Source: JAKLKS01 sp964370855 (GTDB lineage: Bacteria > Planctomycetota > JAJSAM01 > JAKLKS01). From it: DNA of 29,346 nt. Below the pieces are notes generated by a model. The model made no database searches. It was not told the DNA's origin and saw only the letters and a program-made list of their open reading frames with translations. The DNA lies in assembly GCA_964370855.1 (NCBI GenBank), contig CAYJMF010000059.1, positions 1-29,346 of the forward strand, given 5' to 3'. Shown here in pieces: positions 1 to 6,949 of this stretch; positions within the stretch are counted from its first letter, which is position 1, and every line of letters begins with the position of its first letter. A program made the position numbers and the translations under genes.

Positions 1-129
1 GCCGCCACGCCGGACCCGCTGCGGTCCGCCAGCCTGCCGCTCGACCTCGCGCCGGGGGGGGCGGGGGGCCGCGGGGGGGGGGGCGGGGGGGCGGGACGGC
101 ACGGGGTGGCCCCCGACCAACCCCCCTGA
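1..129 (+). CDS. C-terminal end of an unidentified protein (partial)
   Basis: Frame 1 is open from the window edge to a TGA at 127-129. The first 18 codons all end in G or C, while the neighbouring frames mix in A and T, which is the coding signature seen in the real genes here. The visible peptide begins AATPDPLRSASLPLDLAPGG and then passes into a glycine-rich, low-complexity tail that ends VAPDQPP. No domain can be recognised from 42 residues. The poly-G runs may be real or may mark a hard-to-sequence stretch. The gene body lies outside the window. Confidence 0.4.
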   Translation, partial: AATPDPLRSASLPLDLAPGGAGGRGGGGGGAGRHGVAPDQPP

Positions 130-280
130 AAGCGCCCGCTCCCCCCCCCCGCTTCCCCCGATGTGCTCCTCACGGGCGAACCGCCCATGCCCACCCCCGT
201 CCGCAATCCCTCCTGGCCCGATGTACCGCCCATGAATCGAGGCCGCTTCCCCCCCCTTGCCTAGGCACGTACAGCAAGCC

Positions 281-310
281 TTAACAAGTTGTGTGGCATG
301 AGGTTATGAA
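281..310 (+). promoter_or_regulatory. Candidate sigma-70-type promoter for the pilin gene
   Basis: TTAACA at 281-286 matches the -35 consensus at five of six positions. TATGAA at 305-310 matches the -10 consensus at four of six, with an 18-base spacer. This is an AT-rich patch in an otherwise very GC-rich leader. It would start transcription near 317, giving a leader of about 185 bases before the pilin ATG. No sigma-54 (GG-N10-GC) match was found here. This is a motif reading only. Confidence 0.3.
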
Positions 311-319
311 ATAACCTCA
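299..319 (+). promoter_or_regulatory. Perfect 9-bp palindrome overlapping the candidate pilin -10 box
   Basis: TGAGGTTAT (299-307) and ATAACCTCA (311-319) are perfect inverted copies around the 3-base centre GAA. The palindrome covers the candidate -10 element and start point, which is where a repressor operator is often found. There is no T-run after it, so it is not an intrinsic terminator. An operator role is inference. Confidence 0.4.
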
Positions 320-431
320 GGTCGCCTTGATCGCGCCACCCACCTCCGGTACTCTTCCCCCATTCAGGGCGCACCCCAGGCTGTCGTTGCCGTGGTTGCA
401 CGGGCCCCTCCGGTGTTCGGAAGGGCTGAGG

Positions 432-454
432 CATACCTAGAGTGTCTAGGTATG
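432..454 (+). promoter_or_regulatory. Perfect 10-bp inverted repeat in the pilin leader
   Basis: CATACCTAGA (432-441) and TCTAGGTATG (445-454) are perfect inverted copies with a 3-base centre GTG. The repeat ends about 35 bases before the pilin Shine-Dalgarno (AGGAGGGGG at 489-497). It could form a 5'-UTR hairpin or be a protein-binding site. An upstream in-frame GTG at 442 lies inside this repeat and is therefore an unlikely translation start. Confidence 0.45.
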
Positions 455-501
455 AAAGGTCGGAAGACTCAGGGCAGCCGCAACCCTTAGGAGGGGGTCA
501 G

Positions 502-1230
502 ATGAAGAAGAACGAAAGTGGTTTCACCCTCATCGAGCTGATGATCGTCATCGCGATCATCGCCATCATCGCCGCCATCGCCATCCCGAACCTGCTGGCC
601 GCCAAGCTGTCGGCCAACGAGACGGCGGCCATCGCGACGCTCCGCAACCTGGCTTCCTGCCAGGCGCAGGTCCAGACCTCGGGCAAGATCGACTGCGACA
701 ACGACGGCATCGGCGAGTACGGCACCTTCCTCGAGATGACCGGCACCGTCGCCGTCCGCAAGGGCTTCACCGCGGGCAACCCGTCCCTGGCGAACTTCTC
801 CACCCAGGGCACCCCGGTCAACCCGCCCATCCTGTCCCCCGCGCTGGCCAACATCGACGCCACCGGCTTCGTCACGAAGTCCGGCTACGCGTTCATGATC
901 TTCCTGCCCGACGGCGCCACCCCGGCCGCCTGGACGAACGAGACCGGCCCGGCCGCTTCCGTCGCGGTCACCGCCGACATCGCTGTCGACCTCTCCGAGA
1001 CGACCTGGTGCGCCTACGCCCAGCCCGTCGCCCACGGCAACTCCGGCAACCGCCGCTTCTTCGTCTACCAGTCCGGCGACGTCATGCAGTCCGCCAACGA
1101 CACCACCAAGTACCAGGGTGTCAACACCGCCATCAACGGCAACTCCGCCTACCGCGGCGCCGGCATCACCTCCTCGGTCGCCATCGGGACCAAGGGGAAC
1201 GACGGCGACGTGTGGAAGGTGACGAACTAG
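502..1230 (+). CDS. Type IV pilin / type II pseudopilin-like major subunit
   Basis: The 242-residue protein starts at ATG 502 behind the strong ribosome-binding site AGGAGGGGG. Its first seven residues, MKKNESG, form a short prepilin leader. Cleavage after Gly7 would leave Phe8 as the N-methylated first residue, with the invariant Glu at mature position 5 (FTLIE). Residues 8-32 form the hydrophobic N-terminal helix used for membrane anchoring and filament assembly. The remaining ~210 residues form a Ser/Thr/Asn-rich globular head with cysteines in the ATLRNLASCQ segment, at ..KIDCDND.. and in ..TTWCAY... The DxDxDG-like IDCDNDGIGEYGTF segment resembles planctomycetal pilin-like proteins. Codons end almost only in C or G, with a heavy C bias, suggesting high expression. 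The gene appears monocistronic, with a terminator downstream. Pilin versus pseudopilin cannot be decided because no assembly genes are in view. Confidence 0.9.
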   Translation: MKKNESGFTLIELMIVIAIIAIIAAIAIPNLLAAKLSANETAAIATLRNLASCQAQVQTSGKIDCDNDGIGEYGTFLEMTGTVAVRKGFTAGNPSLANFSTQGTPVNPPILSPALANIDATGFVTKSGYAFMIFLPDGATPAAWTNETGPAASVAVTADIAVDLSETTWCAYAQPVAHGNSGNRRFFVYQSGDVMQSANDTTKYQGVNTAINGNSAYRGAGITSSVAIGTKGNDGDVWKVTN

Positions 1231-1254
1231 TTCCATTTCCTGGCCTGGGAAACA

Positions 1255-1289
1255 GGGGGGCGGTCCTCGGACCGCCCCCCATACTTTTT
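1255..1289 (+). terminator. Rho-independent terminator of the pilin gene
   Basis: GGGGGGCGGT (1255-1264) pairs perfectly with ACCGCCCCCC (1271-1280) around a 6-base loop. It is followed by ATACTTTTT, and it lies 25 bases after the pilin stop. It separates the pilin transcript from the glycosyltransferase operon. Confidence 0.88.
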
Positions 1290-1353
1290 GGGCCTGGGAC
1301 AAGCCGGGGAGCGACCGGGGGGACGACGTGGACATCCGGAAGGTCATGAACCG

Positions 1354-2244
1354 ATGAGGGGGACCGCGGCGGGGGCGGCCCCGGCGGTCTCCGTCGTGAT
1401 CCCCGCCCGGGACGAATCCGGGCCGCTGCCCGCCGTCATCGCCGGGATCCGGGACGCCCTCGGGAAGGCGGGGATCTCCCACGAGGTCATCGTCGTGGAC
1501 GACGGCTCCTCCGACGGGACCGGGGAGCTGGCGCGGAAGGCCGGGGCCCGCGTCCTCCGCCACCCCTACTCCATGGGCAACGGGGCCGCCGTGAAGGCCG
1601 GCATCCGGGCCGCCGGGGGGGACCTCATCGCCCTCATGGACGCCGACGGCCAGCACGACCCCGCCGACCTCCCCCGGCTCGTGGAGGCCCTGGGGGAGGA
1701 GTGGGCCATGGTCGTGGGCGCGCGGGTCTCGGGGCAGGCCGGCATCCACCGTGCCCTGGCCAACCGGATCTACTCCGGCCTCGCCTCCCACGTCTCCGGG
1801 GTGCGCATCCCCGATCTCACCTCGGGCTTCCGGGTCGTGCGGCGCGAGGCGGCGCGGAAGTTCCTCTACATGCTCCCCAACACCTTCTCCTACCCGAGCA
1901 CCCTCACCCTCGCGCTGCTGCGCTCGGGGCGGCCGGTCCGCTTCGTCCCCATCACCGCCCGGCCCCGGACGGGGAGCTCCAAGATCCACCTCCTCCAGGA
2001 CGGGAGCCGCTTCCTCCTCATCATCCTCCGCGTGGCCACGGCCTTCGCCCCGCTCCGGGTCTTCCTGCCGGCGTCCCTCCTCTCCTTCGCCGCCGGCGTG
2101 GCCGTCTACATCGCCAAGTGGAAGGAGGCGCCGGTCCTGACCAACGGGATCCAGCTCCTCTGGCTGCTCGGGGCGCTGCTCTTCTTCCTCGGGCTCCTGG
2201 CGGAGCAGGTTGCCTCGCTGCGGTTCGACCGCAGCGAGGAGTAG
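1354..2244 (+). CDS. Polyprenyl-phosphate glycosyltransferase, GT2 (DPM1-like) with two C-terminal membrane helices
   Basis: This 296-residue protein has the GT2 fold of dolichol-phosphate mannose/glucose synthase-like enzymes, which move a sugar from a nucleotide donor to a polyprenyl phosphate at the inner face of the membrane. Visible signatures are VSVVIPARDE near residue 12, VVDDGSSDGT (Asp49/50) and the metal-binding DADGQH (Asp96, Asp98). A TSGFR segment follows near 156. Two hydrophobic helices near 232-253 and 265-285 match the membrane-anchored subclass. ATG 1354 is chosen because GGAAGG lies 10 bases upstream and homology-like sequence begins just after it; an upstream in-frame start at 1288 would add an unlikely Gly/Arg-rich extension. 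It is the first gene of a six-gene glycan operon. The sugar is unknown. Confidence 0.85.
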   Translation: MRGTAAGAAPAVSVVIPARDESGPLPAVIAGIRDALGKAGISHEVIVVDDGSSDGTGELARKAGARVLRHPYSMGNGAAVKAGIRAAGGDLIALMDADGQHDPADLPRLVEALGEEWAMVVGARVSGQAGIHRALANRIYSGLASHVSGVRIPDLTSGFRVVRREAARKFLYMLPNTFSYPSTLTLALLRSGRPVRFVPITARPRTGSSKIHLLQDGSRFLLIILRVATAFAPLRVFLPASLLSFAAGVAVYIAKWKEAPVLTNGIQLLWLLGALLFFLGLLAEQVASLRFDRSEE

Positions 2245-2254
2245 CGGGGGCTCC

Positions 2255-3439
2255 GTGCGCGTCCTCCTCTTCGGCAACTACTCCACGGGGGACGGCTACC
2301 CGCGTCTGGCGGTGCTGGCGGAGGGGCTGCGGGAGCGGGGCGTCGAGGTGCTCGAGGCGAGGGTCCCCCTCCTCGAGAAGGAGGGGGAGCGGTCGAAGGC
2401 CGTGGCCTCCCCCCTCGGGTTCCTCCGGGCCGCCCTCGGGGCCGCCGCCATGCGCGGCCGCCTCGCCGCTGCCTACGACGCGGCGCCGGCCCACGACGTC
2501 GTCCTCGTCGGCTACCCCGGCCACTCCGCCGTGAAGGTGGCCCGCCGGGCCAACCGGGACGGGCGGCGCCCCGTGGTCCTCGACGCCTTCCTCTCCCTCC
2601 ACGACACCGCCGTGAACGACCGCGGCCTCGCCCCCGCGGGCTCCCTCCGGGCCCGGGCGCTGCGCCACCTCGACGCGACCTCCTCCGCCGCCGCGGACCT
2701 CGTGGTGGTGGACACGGAGGAGAACGCCGCCCTCTTCGCCGCGGAGTTCGGCGTCCCGCGGGAGCGGCTGCTGCCGGTGCCCGTGGGGGCCCTTCCGTTC
2801 CCCGCAGGCCTCGGTGGCCCCCCGGAGCCGCCCCCCCCGGCGCGGCCGCTCCGGGTCCTCTTCTTCGGGACCTACGTGCCCCTGCAGGGGGCCGGGATCA
2901 TCGTGGAGGCGGCGGCCCGCGTCCGCGGCGTCGAGGTGATCATGGTGGGGCGGGGCCAGGACCTCGACGCGGCCCGCGCGCGGGCCTCGGAACTCGCCGT
3001 CGGGCCCCCGGCCCTGGAGCGCGTGGAAGACTTCCTCCCCCGGGAGGAGCTGAACCGGCGCATCGCGGCGGCCGATGTCTGTCTCGGCATCTTCGGCGTG
3101 ACGGCGAAGGCGGCCCGGGTGGTACCGTGCAAGGTGCACGACGCGCTGGCCGCCGGGAAGCCCCTGGTGACGGCGGACTCCCCGGCCTCCCGCTCCCTTC
3201 TCGAGGACGGCGGGAACGCACTGCTGACGGCGGCGGGGGACCCGGGGGCGCTGGCGGCGGCGCTGGAGAGGCTCCGGGACGACGCGCTCCTCCGGGAGCG
3301 GCTGGCCGCGGGGGCCCGGGAGACCTGGGCCCGGAGGCTGGCGCCGGGGAAGGTCGTGGAAGGACTCGTGGAGGCCCTCGAGAGGGAATGCCGGAGAGGA
3401 AACCCGCCGCCCCCCCCGGGTCCGCCAAGGACCGGCTGA
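2255..3439 (+). CDS. Glycosyltransferase family 4 (GT-B fold)
   Basis: The 394-residue protein begins at GTG 2255 (VRVLLFGNYSTGDGYPRL), ten bases after the previous stop. The N-terminal half is a Rossmann-like acceptor domain. The second half starts near residue 200 with RVLFFGTYVPLQGAGIIVEAA and contains the donor-site region (VPCKVHDALAAGKPLVTADSPASRSLLEDGGNALL) typical of GT4 retaining transferases. The usual EGFG-x-E motif is replaced by a KVHDALAAGKP version. It probably adds one sugar to the glycan built by this operon. Its last 52 bases overlap the flippase gene in another frame. Donor and acceptor cannot be read from sequence. Confidence 0.8.
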   Translation: MRVLLFGNYSTGDGYPRLAVLAEGLRERGVEVLEARVPLLEKEGERSKAVASPLGFLRAALGAAAMRGRLAAAYDAAPAHDVVLVGYPGHSAVKVARRANRDGRRPVVLDAFLSLHDTAVNDRGLAPAGSLRARALRHLDATSSAAADLVVVDTEENAALFAAEFGVPRERLLPVPVGALPFPAGLGGPPEPPPPARPLRVLFFGTYVPLQGAGIIVEAAARVRGVEVIMVGRGQDLDAARARASELAVGPPALERVEDFLPREELNRRIAAADVCLGIFGVTAKAARVVPCKVHDALAAGKPLVTADSPASRSLLEDGGNALLTAAGDPGALAAALERLRDDALLRERLAAGARETWARRLAPGKVVEGLVEALERECRRGNPPPPPGPPRTG

Positions 3440-4959
3440 TCCGCGCCACCTCCTGGCACGCCGCGGGCCGGGTGGCGGCGGGCGCGCTCGGGGTCGTCCA
3501 CTCCGCCTACGCCTTCGGGGCGCTGGGCGAGGAGCGCTTCGGCCTCCTCACCCTCGTGGCGGTCCTCGTGCTCCTCCTCGTGCTCGTGGAGATGGGGCTC
3601 CGCACCACCGTGACCCGCTTCGTGGCCGAGGCGGCGGTCCGGGGGGACGCGGCGGGGGCCCGGGAGCTCCTCGGGTCGGCGACGCTGCTGCACCTCGTCT
3701 CCGGAGTCGCCGTGGCCGTCCCCTTCGCCCTGCTCGCGGGATGGGTGGCCTCCCTCTTCGACGTGGAGGGGGCGCTGCGGGAGGAGGCCGTCGCGCTCAT
3801 GCGCTGGATGGCCCTCGTCCACGTGGTCGGCAACGTCGCCTCCTCCTGGACCTCGGGCCTCGTCGGGCTGCAGCGGACGGGCCCGCTGGCCCTCTCCATG
3901 GCGCTCGGCGGGGCGGCACAGCTCGCGGGCACGGTGGCCGGGGTGCGGTGGGGATGGGGGGCGCCGGCGCTGGCCCTCGGCTTCGCCGCGGGCACCGCGG
4001 TGCGCGCCGCCGTGGAGGGGGCCGCCTTCGGCGCGGCCCTCCCCGGGGCCTCCCTCCTCCCCTGGCACGCCACGGGCGCGGCGGCGCGCCGCCTCCTCTC
4101 CATGGGGCGCCACCTCCAGGTGGCGAGGGTCGTGGACATGGTGGTCTTCAACGTCGACCAGGTCCTCGTCGCCTCCCTCCTCGGCATCGGCGCCGGCGGC
4201 GTCTACCGCTTCGCATCGGACCTCGTGCTCAAGCTCCGCGAGGCGCCGCTGCTCCTCTCCACGGGGATCATCCCGGCGGCCACGGAGGTGCGGGGCGCCG
4301 ACGGGGGGGAGGCGATCCGGCGGCTCTACCTCAGGGGGACGAAGTACGTGACCGCGGCGGCGGCCTTCACCGCCGCCTTCCTCGCCGCCGGCGCGCCGCG
4401 CATCCTCGAGGCCGCCGGCGGCGGGAGGGCCGCCGGCGGGGCGTGGGTGCTCGCGCTGCTGTCCGTCGGGATCCTCTTCAACGTCTCCGCCGGCGTGGGG
4501 ACGCTGGTGGCCGTGGGCATCGAGCGGTCCGACCTCCAGGCCCGGGCCGCGGTCTTCACGGCGGTGGTCTCCCTCGTGCTGGTCCCTCTCGCGCTCCTCC
4601 TCGGGTGGGGCGCCGCCGGCGCCGCGGCGGGGACGGCGGCGGCCCTCGCGGCGGGGGCGGTCCTCTACGCGCGCTCCCTCCACCGCGTCCTTCGGATCCC
4701 CGACGGGGAGGCGCTGCGCTCCGCCTTCCTGCCGGCGCTCCTCCCCGCGGCGGGGGTGGCCGCCGCCGTCCTCCTCCTCCGGTCCGGCCCCCTCGACGGG
4801 CTCCTCGGCGGGGGCCGCACCGGCGCGCTGCTGTCCCTCGCGCTGGAAGGAGTTCTCCTCGGCGCGGCCTTCCTCGGCACGCTGGCGGCGACGGGCTGGT
4901 TCGACGCCTTCGACCGGGACGTGCTCCGCCGTGCCCTGGCGGGGAGGGGAGCGCGGTGA
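3388..4959 (+). CDS. Polysaccharide/oligosaccharide flippase (Wzx / MATE-like, MVF clan)
   Basis: This polytopic membrane protein of 523 residues has about 12-14 hydrophobic segments. It opens with RLIRATSWHAAGRVAAGALGVVHSAYAFGALGEERFGLLTL, the usual first helix and loop of Wzx/RfbX-type exporters, which flip lipid-linked glycans across the inner membrane. An Arg/Asp-bearing central segment, RHLQVARVVDMVVFNVDQVLVASLLG, matches the second bundle of this family. ATG 3388 is preferred: GAGAGGGA precedes it, and the reading frame further upstream is the Gly/Arg-rich shadow of the GT4 gene. It overlaps the GT4 gene by 52 bases and ends in a GTGA overlap with the next gene, so translational coupling is likely. 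The transported substrate is unknown. Confidence 0.85.
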   Translation: MPERKPAAPPGSAKDRLIRATSWHAAGRVAAGALGVVHSAYAFGALGEERFGLLTLVAVLVLLLVLVEMGLRTTVTRFVAEAAVRGDAAGARELLGSATLLHLVSGVAVAVPFALLAGWVASLFDVEGALREEAVALMRWMALVHVVGNVASSWTSGLVGLQRTGPLALSMALGGAAQLAGTVAGVRWGWGAPALALGFAAGTAVRAAVEGAAFGAALPGASLLPWHATGAAARRLLSMGRHLQVARVVDMVVFNVDQVLVASLLGIGAGGVYRFASDLVLKLREAPLLLSTGIIPAATEVRGADGGEAIRRLYLRGTKYVTAAAAFTAAFLAAGAPRILEAAGGGRAAGGAWVLALLSVGILFNVSAGVGTLVAVGIERSDLQARAAVFTAVVSLVLVPLALLLGWGAAGAAAGTAAALAAGAVLYARSLHRVLRIPDGEALRSAFLPALLPAAGVAAAVLLLRSGPLDGLLGGGRTGALLSLALEGVLLGAAFLGTLAATGWFDAFDRDVLRRALAGRGAR

Positions 4960-5849
4960 GCGGGACGCCGGCCCTGTCCGTGGTGATCCCGACGCGGGAC
5001 CGCGCCGCGGTGCTCTCGCGGACGCTCTCGGCCCTCCGGTCGGTGCGCGGCGCCGGCGCCGCGGCGGAGCTCGTCGTCGTGGACGACGGCTCGAGGGACG
5101 GAACGGCGGAGCTCCTCGCGGAGGTTCTCCCCTCCTTCCCCTTCCCCGCCCGCTCGCTCCGCGCCGGGGGACGGGGGCCGGCGGCGGCCCGGAACCTCGG
5201 CGTGGACGGGGCGGGGGGGGCCCTCGTCGCCTTCCTCGGCGACGACACCCTCCCGGAGCCGGGGTGGCTCGAGGGCCACCTCGCCGCCCACGCCCGGCGT
5301 CCCGGCCACGCCGTGCTCGGCGCCGTGTCCTGGCACCCCGAGGCGGGGGGCGGCCCGCTGCTCGACTTCCTCGCCCCCCGGGGGCCGCAGATGGATGTCG
5401 GCCCCCTCGAGGATCCGTCCGATCTCGGCCCCCACCGCTTCTTCTCCTGCAACCTCTCCCTCCCGCGCTCCCTCCTCCTCGCGGAGCGCTTCGACGAGGG
5501 CTTCCCCGAGGCCGCCGGCGAGGACCGGGAGCTCGGCTGGCGGCTCCACGGGCGGGGCGTGCGGGTCGCCTTCGCCCCCGACGCCCGCGTCCTCCACCTC
5601 CACTCCCACGATCTCGGCTCCTTCGCGCGCCGCATGGAGGCGGCCGGGCGGGCGGCGCGCCGCATGGCGGCCCTCCATCCCGGGGCGGCCCCGGACCTCG
5701 CCCCGAGGCGCGCGGCGCTCCAGAGGGCCGCGGGCGCGGCCCTTTCCCTCCTCCCCGACGGGGCGGTGCCTCCCCCTCTCCGCCGCCTCCGGTGGCGGGC
5801 GGTCCTCGGGGCGGCCTACCTCCGGGGCTGGTGCGGGGGTGGGGCGTGA
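4956..5849 (+). CDS. Glycosyltransferase family 2
   Basis: The 297-residue protein starts at GTG 4956, within GTGA shared with the flippase stop. The GT2 signatures are LSVVIPTRDRAAVL at the N-terminus, VVVDDGSRDGT with Asp43/44, and FLGDDTLPEPGW with the metal-binding Asp pair near 96-97. The catalytic-base region GEDRELGWRLHGRG lies near 188. There is no membrane helix, so it should act at the cytoplasmic face on the lipid-linked acceptor before flipping. The C-terminal Arg-rich helix may touch the membrane. Its place between the flippase and a GT4 supports a role in assembly of the same glycan. Confidence 0.85.
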   Translation: MSGTPALSVVIPTRDRAAVLSRTLSALRSVRGAGAAAELVVVDDGSRDGTAELLAEVLPSFPFPARSLRAGGRGPAAARNLGVDGAGGALVAFLGDDTLPEPGWLEGHLAAHARRPGHAVLGAVSWHPEAGGGPLLDFLAPRGPQMDVGPLEDPSDLGPHRFFSCNLSLPRSLLLAERFDEGFPEAAGEDRELGWRLHGRGVRVAFAPDARVLHLHSHDLGSFARRMEAAGRAARRMAALHPGAAPDLAPRRAALQRAAGAALSLLPDGAVPPPLRRLRWRAVLGAAYLRGWCGGGA

Positions 5850-6949
5850 GGGTCGTCCTCGGCGTCGTGGCGGGGACCGTCGGGGGGCCGCGCTCCTACG
5901 GGCTCGGCCTCGTGCGGGCGCTGGCCGCCCTCTTCCCCCGGGACGAGTGGATGGTGCTGACGGACCGGCCCGGGGAGTTCGAGGGGATCCCGTTGTCGGC
6001 CTGCGTGCGGGTGCCGCTCCCGGCGAAGGCGCTCCGGCCCGCCGTGGAAGGGACCCTAGTCCCGCGCATGGTGCGCCGCCTCGCGCCGGACCTCTACCAC
6101 GGGACGAAGCACTCCCTCCCCCCGCGCCTCCCCTGCCCCGCCGTCGCCACCATCCACGACCTCGCCTTCCTCGTCCTCCCCGCCACCTTCCCGCCGGCCT
6201 CCCGGATCTGGCTCCGCGCCGAGGCCCGCGCCGCGGTGCGCCGCGCCGCGCGCATCATCGCGCCGAGCGAACACACGAAGCGGGACCTCGTGGCGCTCCT
6301 GCGCGCCGACCCGGCCCGCATCGCCGTGGTACCCAACGGGGTCGCCCCGGAGTTCCACAGGCCCGTCCCCCCCGGGGAGGCGGAGCGGGTGCGGAGGGCC
6401 TGGGGCCTCCCGCGCCGCTTCGTCCTCTGCACGGGCACCCTGCAGCCTCGGAAGAACCCCGACGTGCTCCTCGCCTCCTTCCTCGCGCTCCGCCGCTCCG
6501 GCGGGGCCGGCGATGCGGGGCTCGTCTTCGCGGGGCGGCGCGGCTGGATGGCGGGCTCCTTCCTGCGCGCGCTCCGCGCCGCGGGGCCCGACGTGCGGCT
6601 CCTCGAGGGGGTGCCCGACGGGGACATGCCGGGGCTGCTCGCGGCGGCGGAGGTGTTCGCCTCCCCCTCCTCCTACGAGGGCTTCGGCCTCTCCGTGGCC
6701 GAGGCCATGGCGGCGGGGCTACCCGTCGTCGCCGGCGACGGCTCCTCCGTGCCCGAGGTGGTGGGGGAGGCGGGGATCCTCGTCCCCCCCCGGGACGGGG
6801 AGGCGCTGGCGGCGGCCCTCGGGCGGCTCCTGTCGGACCCCGCGGAGCGGCGGCGCCTCGGCGCGGCGGCGCGGCGCCGGGCGGCGGCCTTCACCTGGGA
6901 GGCGGCGGCGCGGGCGGTGCGCGATGTCTACGGGGAGGCGGCCTCGTGA
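5846..6949 (+). CDS. Glycosyltransferase family 4 (mannosyltransferase-like)
   Basis: The 367-residue GT-B enzyme starts at GTG 5846 in a GTGA overlap with the previous stop. The N-terminal domain shows GPRSYGLGLVRAL and HGTKHSLP, with TIHDLAFLVLP and IIAPSEHTKRDL, as in GT4 mannosyl/rhamnosyltransferases. The C-terminal donor domain has VVPNGV, LCTGTLQPRKNPDVLLASF and the E-x7-E motif in YEGFGLSVAEAMAAGLPVV, followed by GSSVPEVVGEAG. These are the canonical retaining-GT4 hallmarks, and the length is typical. It ends in a GTGA overlap with the membrane GT-C gene. Mannose is a guess by family resemblance only. Confidence 0.88.
   Translation: MRVVLGVVAGTVGGPRSYGLGLVRALAALFPRDEWMVLTDRPGEFEGIPLSACVRVPLPAKALRPAVEGTLVPRMVRRLAPDLYHGTKHSLPPRLPCPAVATIHDLAFLVLPATFPPASRIWLRAEARAAVRRAARIIAPSEHTKRDLVALLRADPARIAVVPNGVAPEFHRPVPPGEAERVRRAWGLPRRFVLCTGTLQPRKNPDVLLASFLALRRSGGAGDAGLVFAGRRGWMAGSFLRALRAAGPDVRLLEGVPDGDMPGLLAAAEVFASPSSYEGFGLSVAEAMAAGLPVVAGDGSSVPEVVGEAGILVPPRDGEALAAALGRLLSDPAERRRLGAAARRRAAAFTWEAAARAVRDVYGEAAS

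Noticed and set aside
294..308. A sigma-54 promoter for the pilin gene at TGGCATGAGGTTATG
   Set aside because: The bases 12 positions after GG are TG rather than GC, so the invariant -12 element is missing.
487..2277. A 596-codon reverse-strand open frame across the pilin and first glycosyltransferase genes
   Set aside because: Its product is a low-complexity Asp/Gly/Arg/Pro-rich sequence, as expected for a shadow frame in DNA with G/C-rich third positions. The forward frames carry clear pilin and GT2 motifs.
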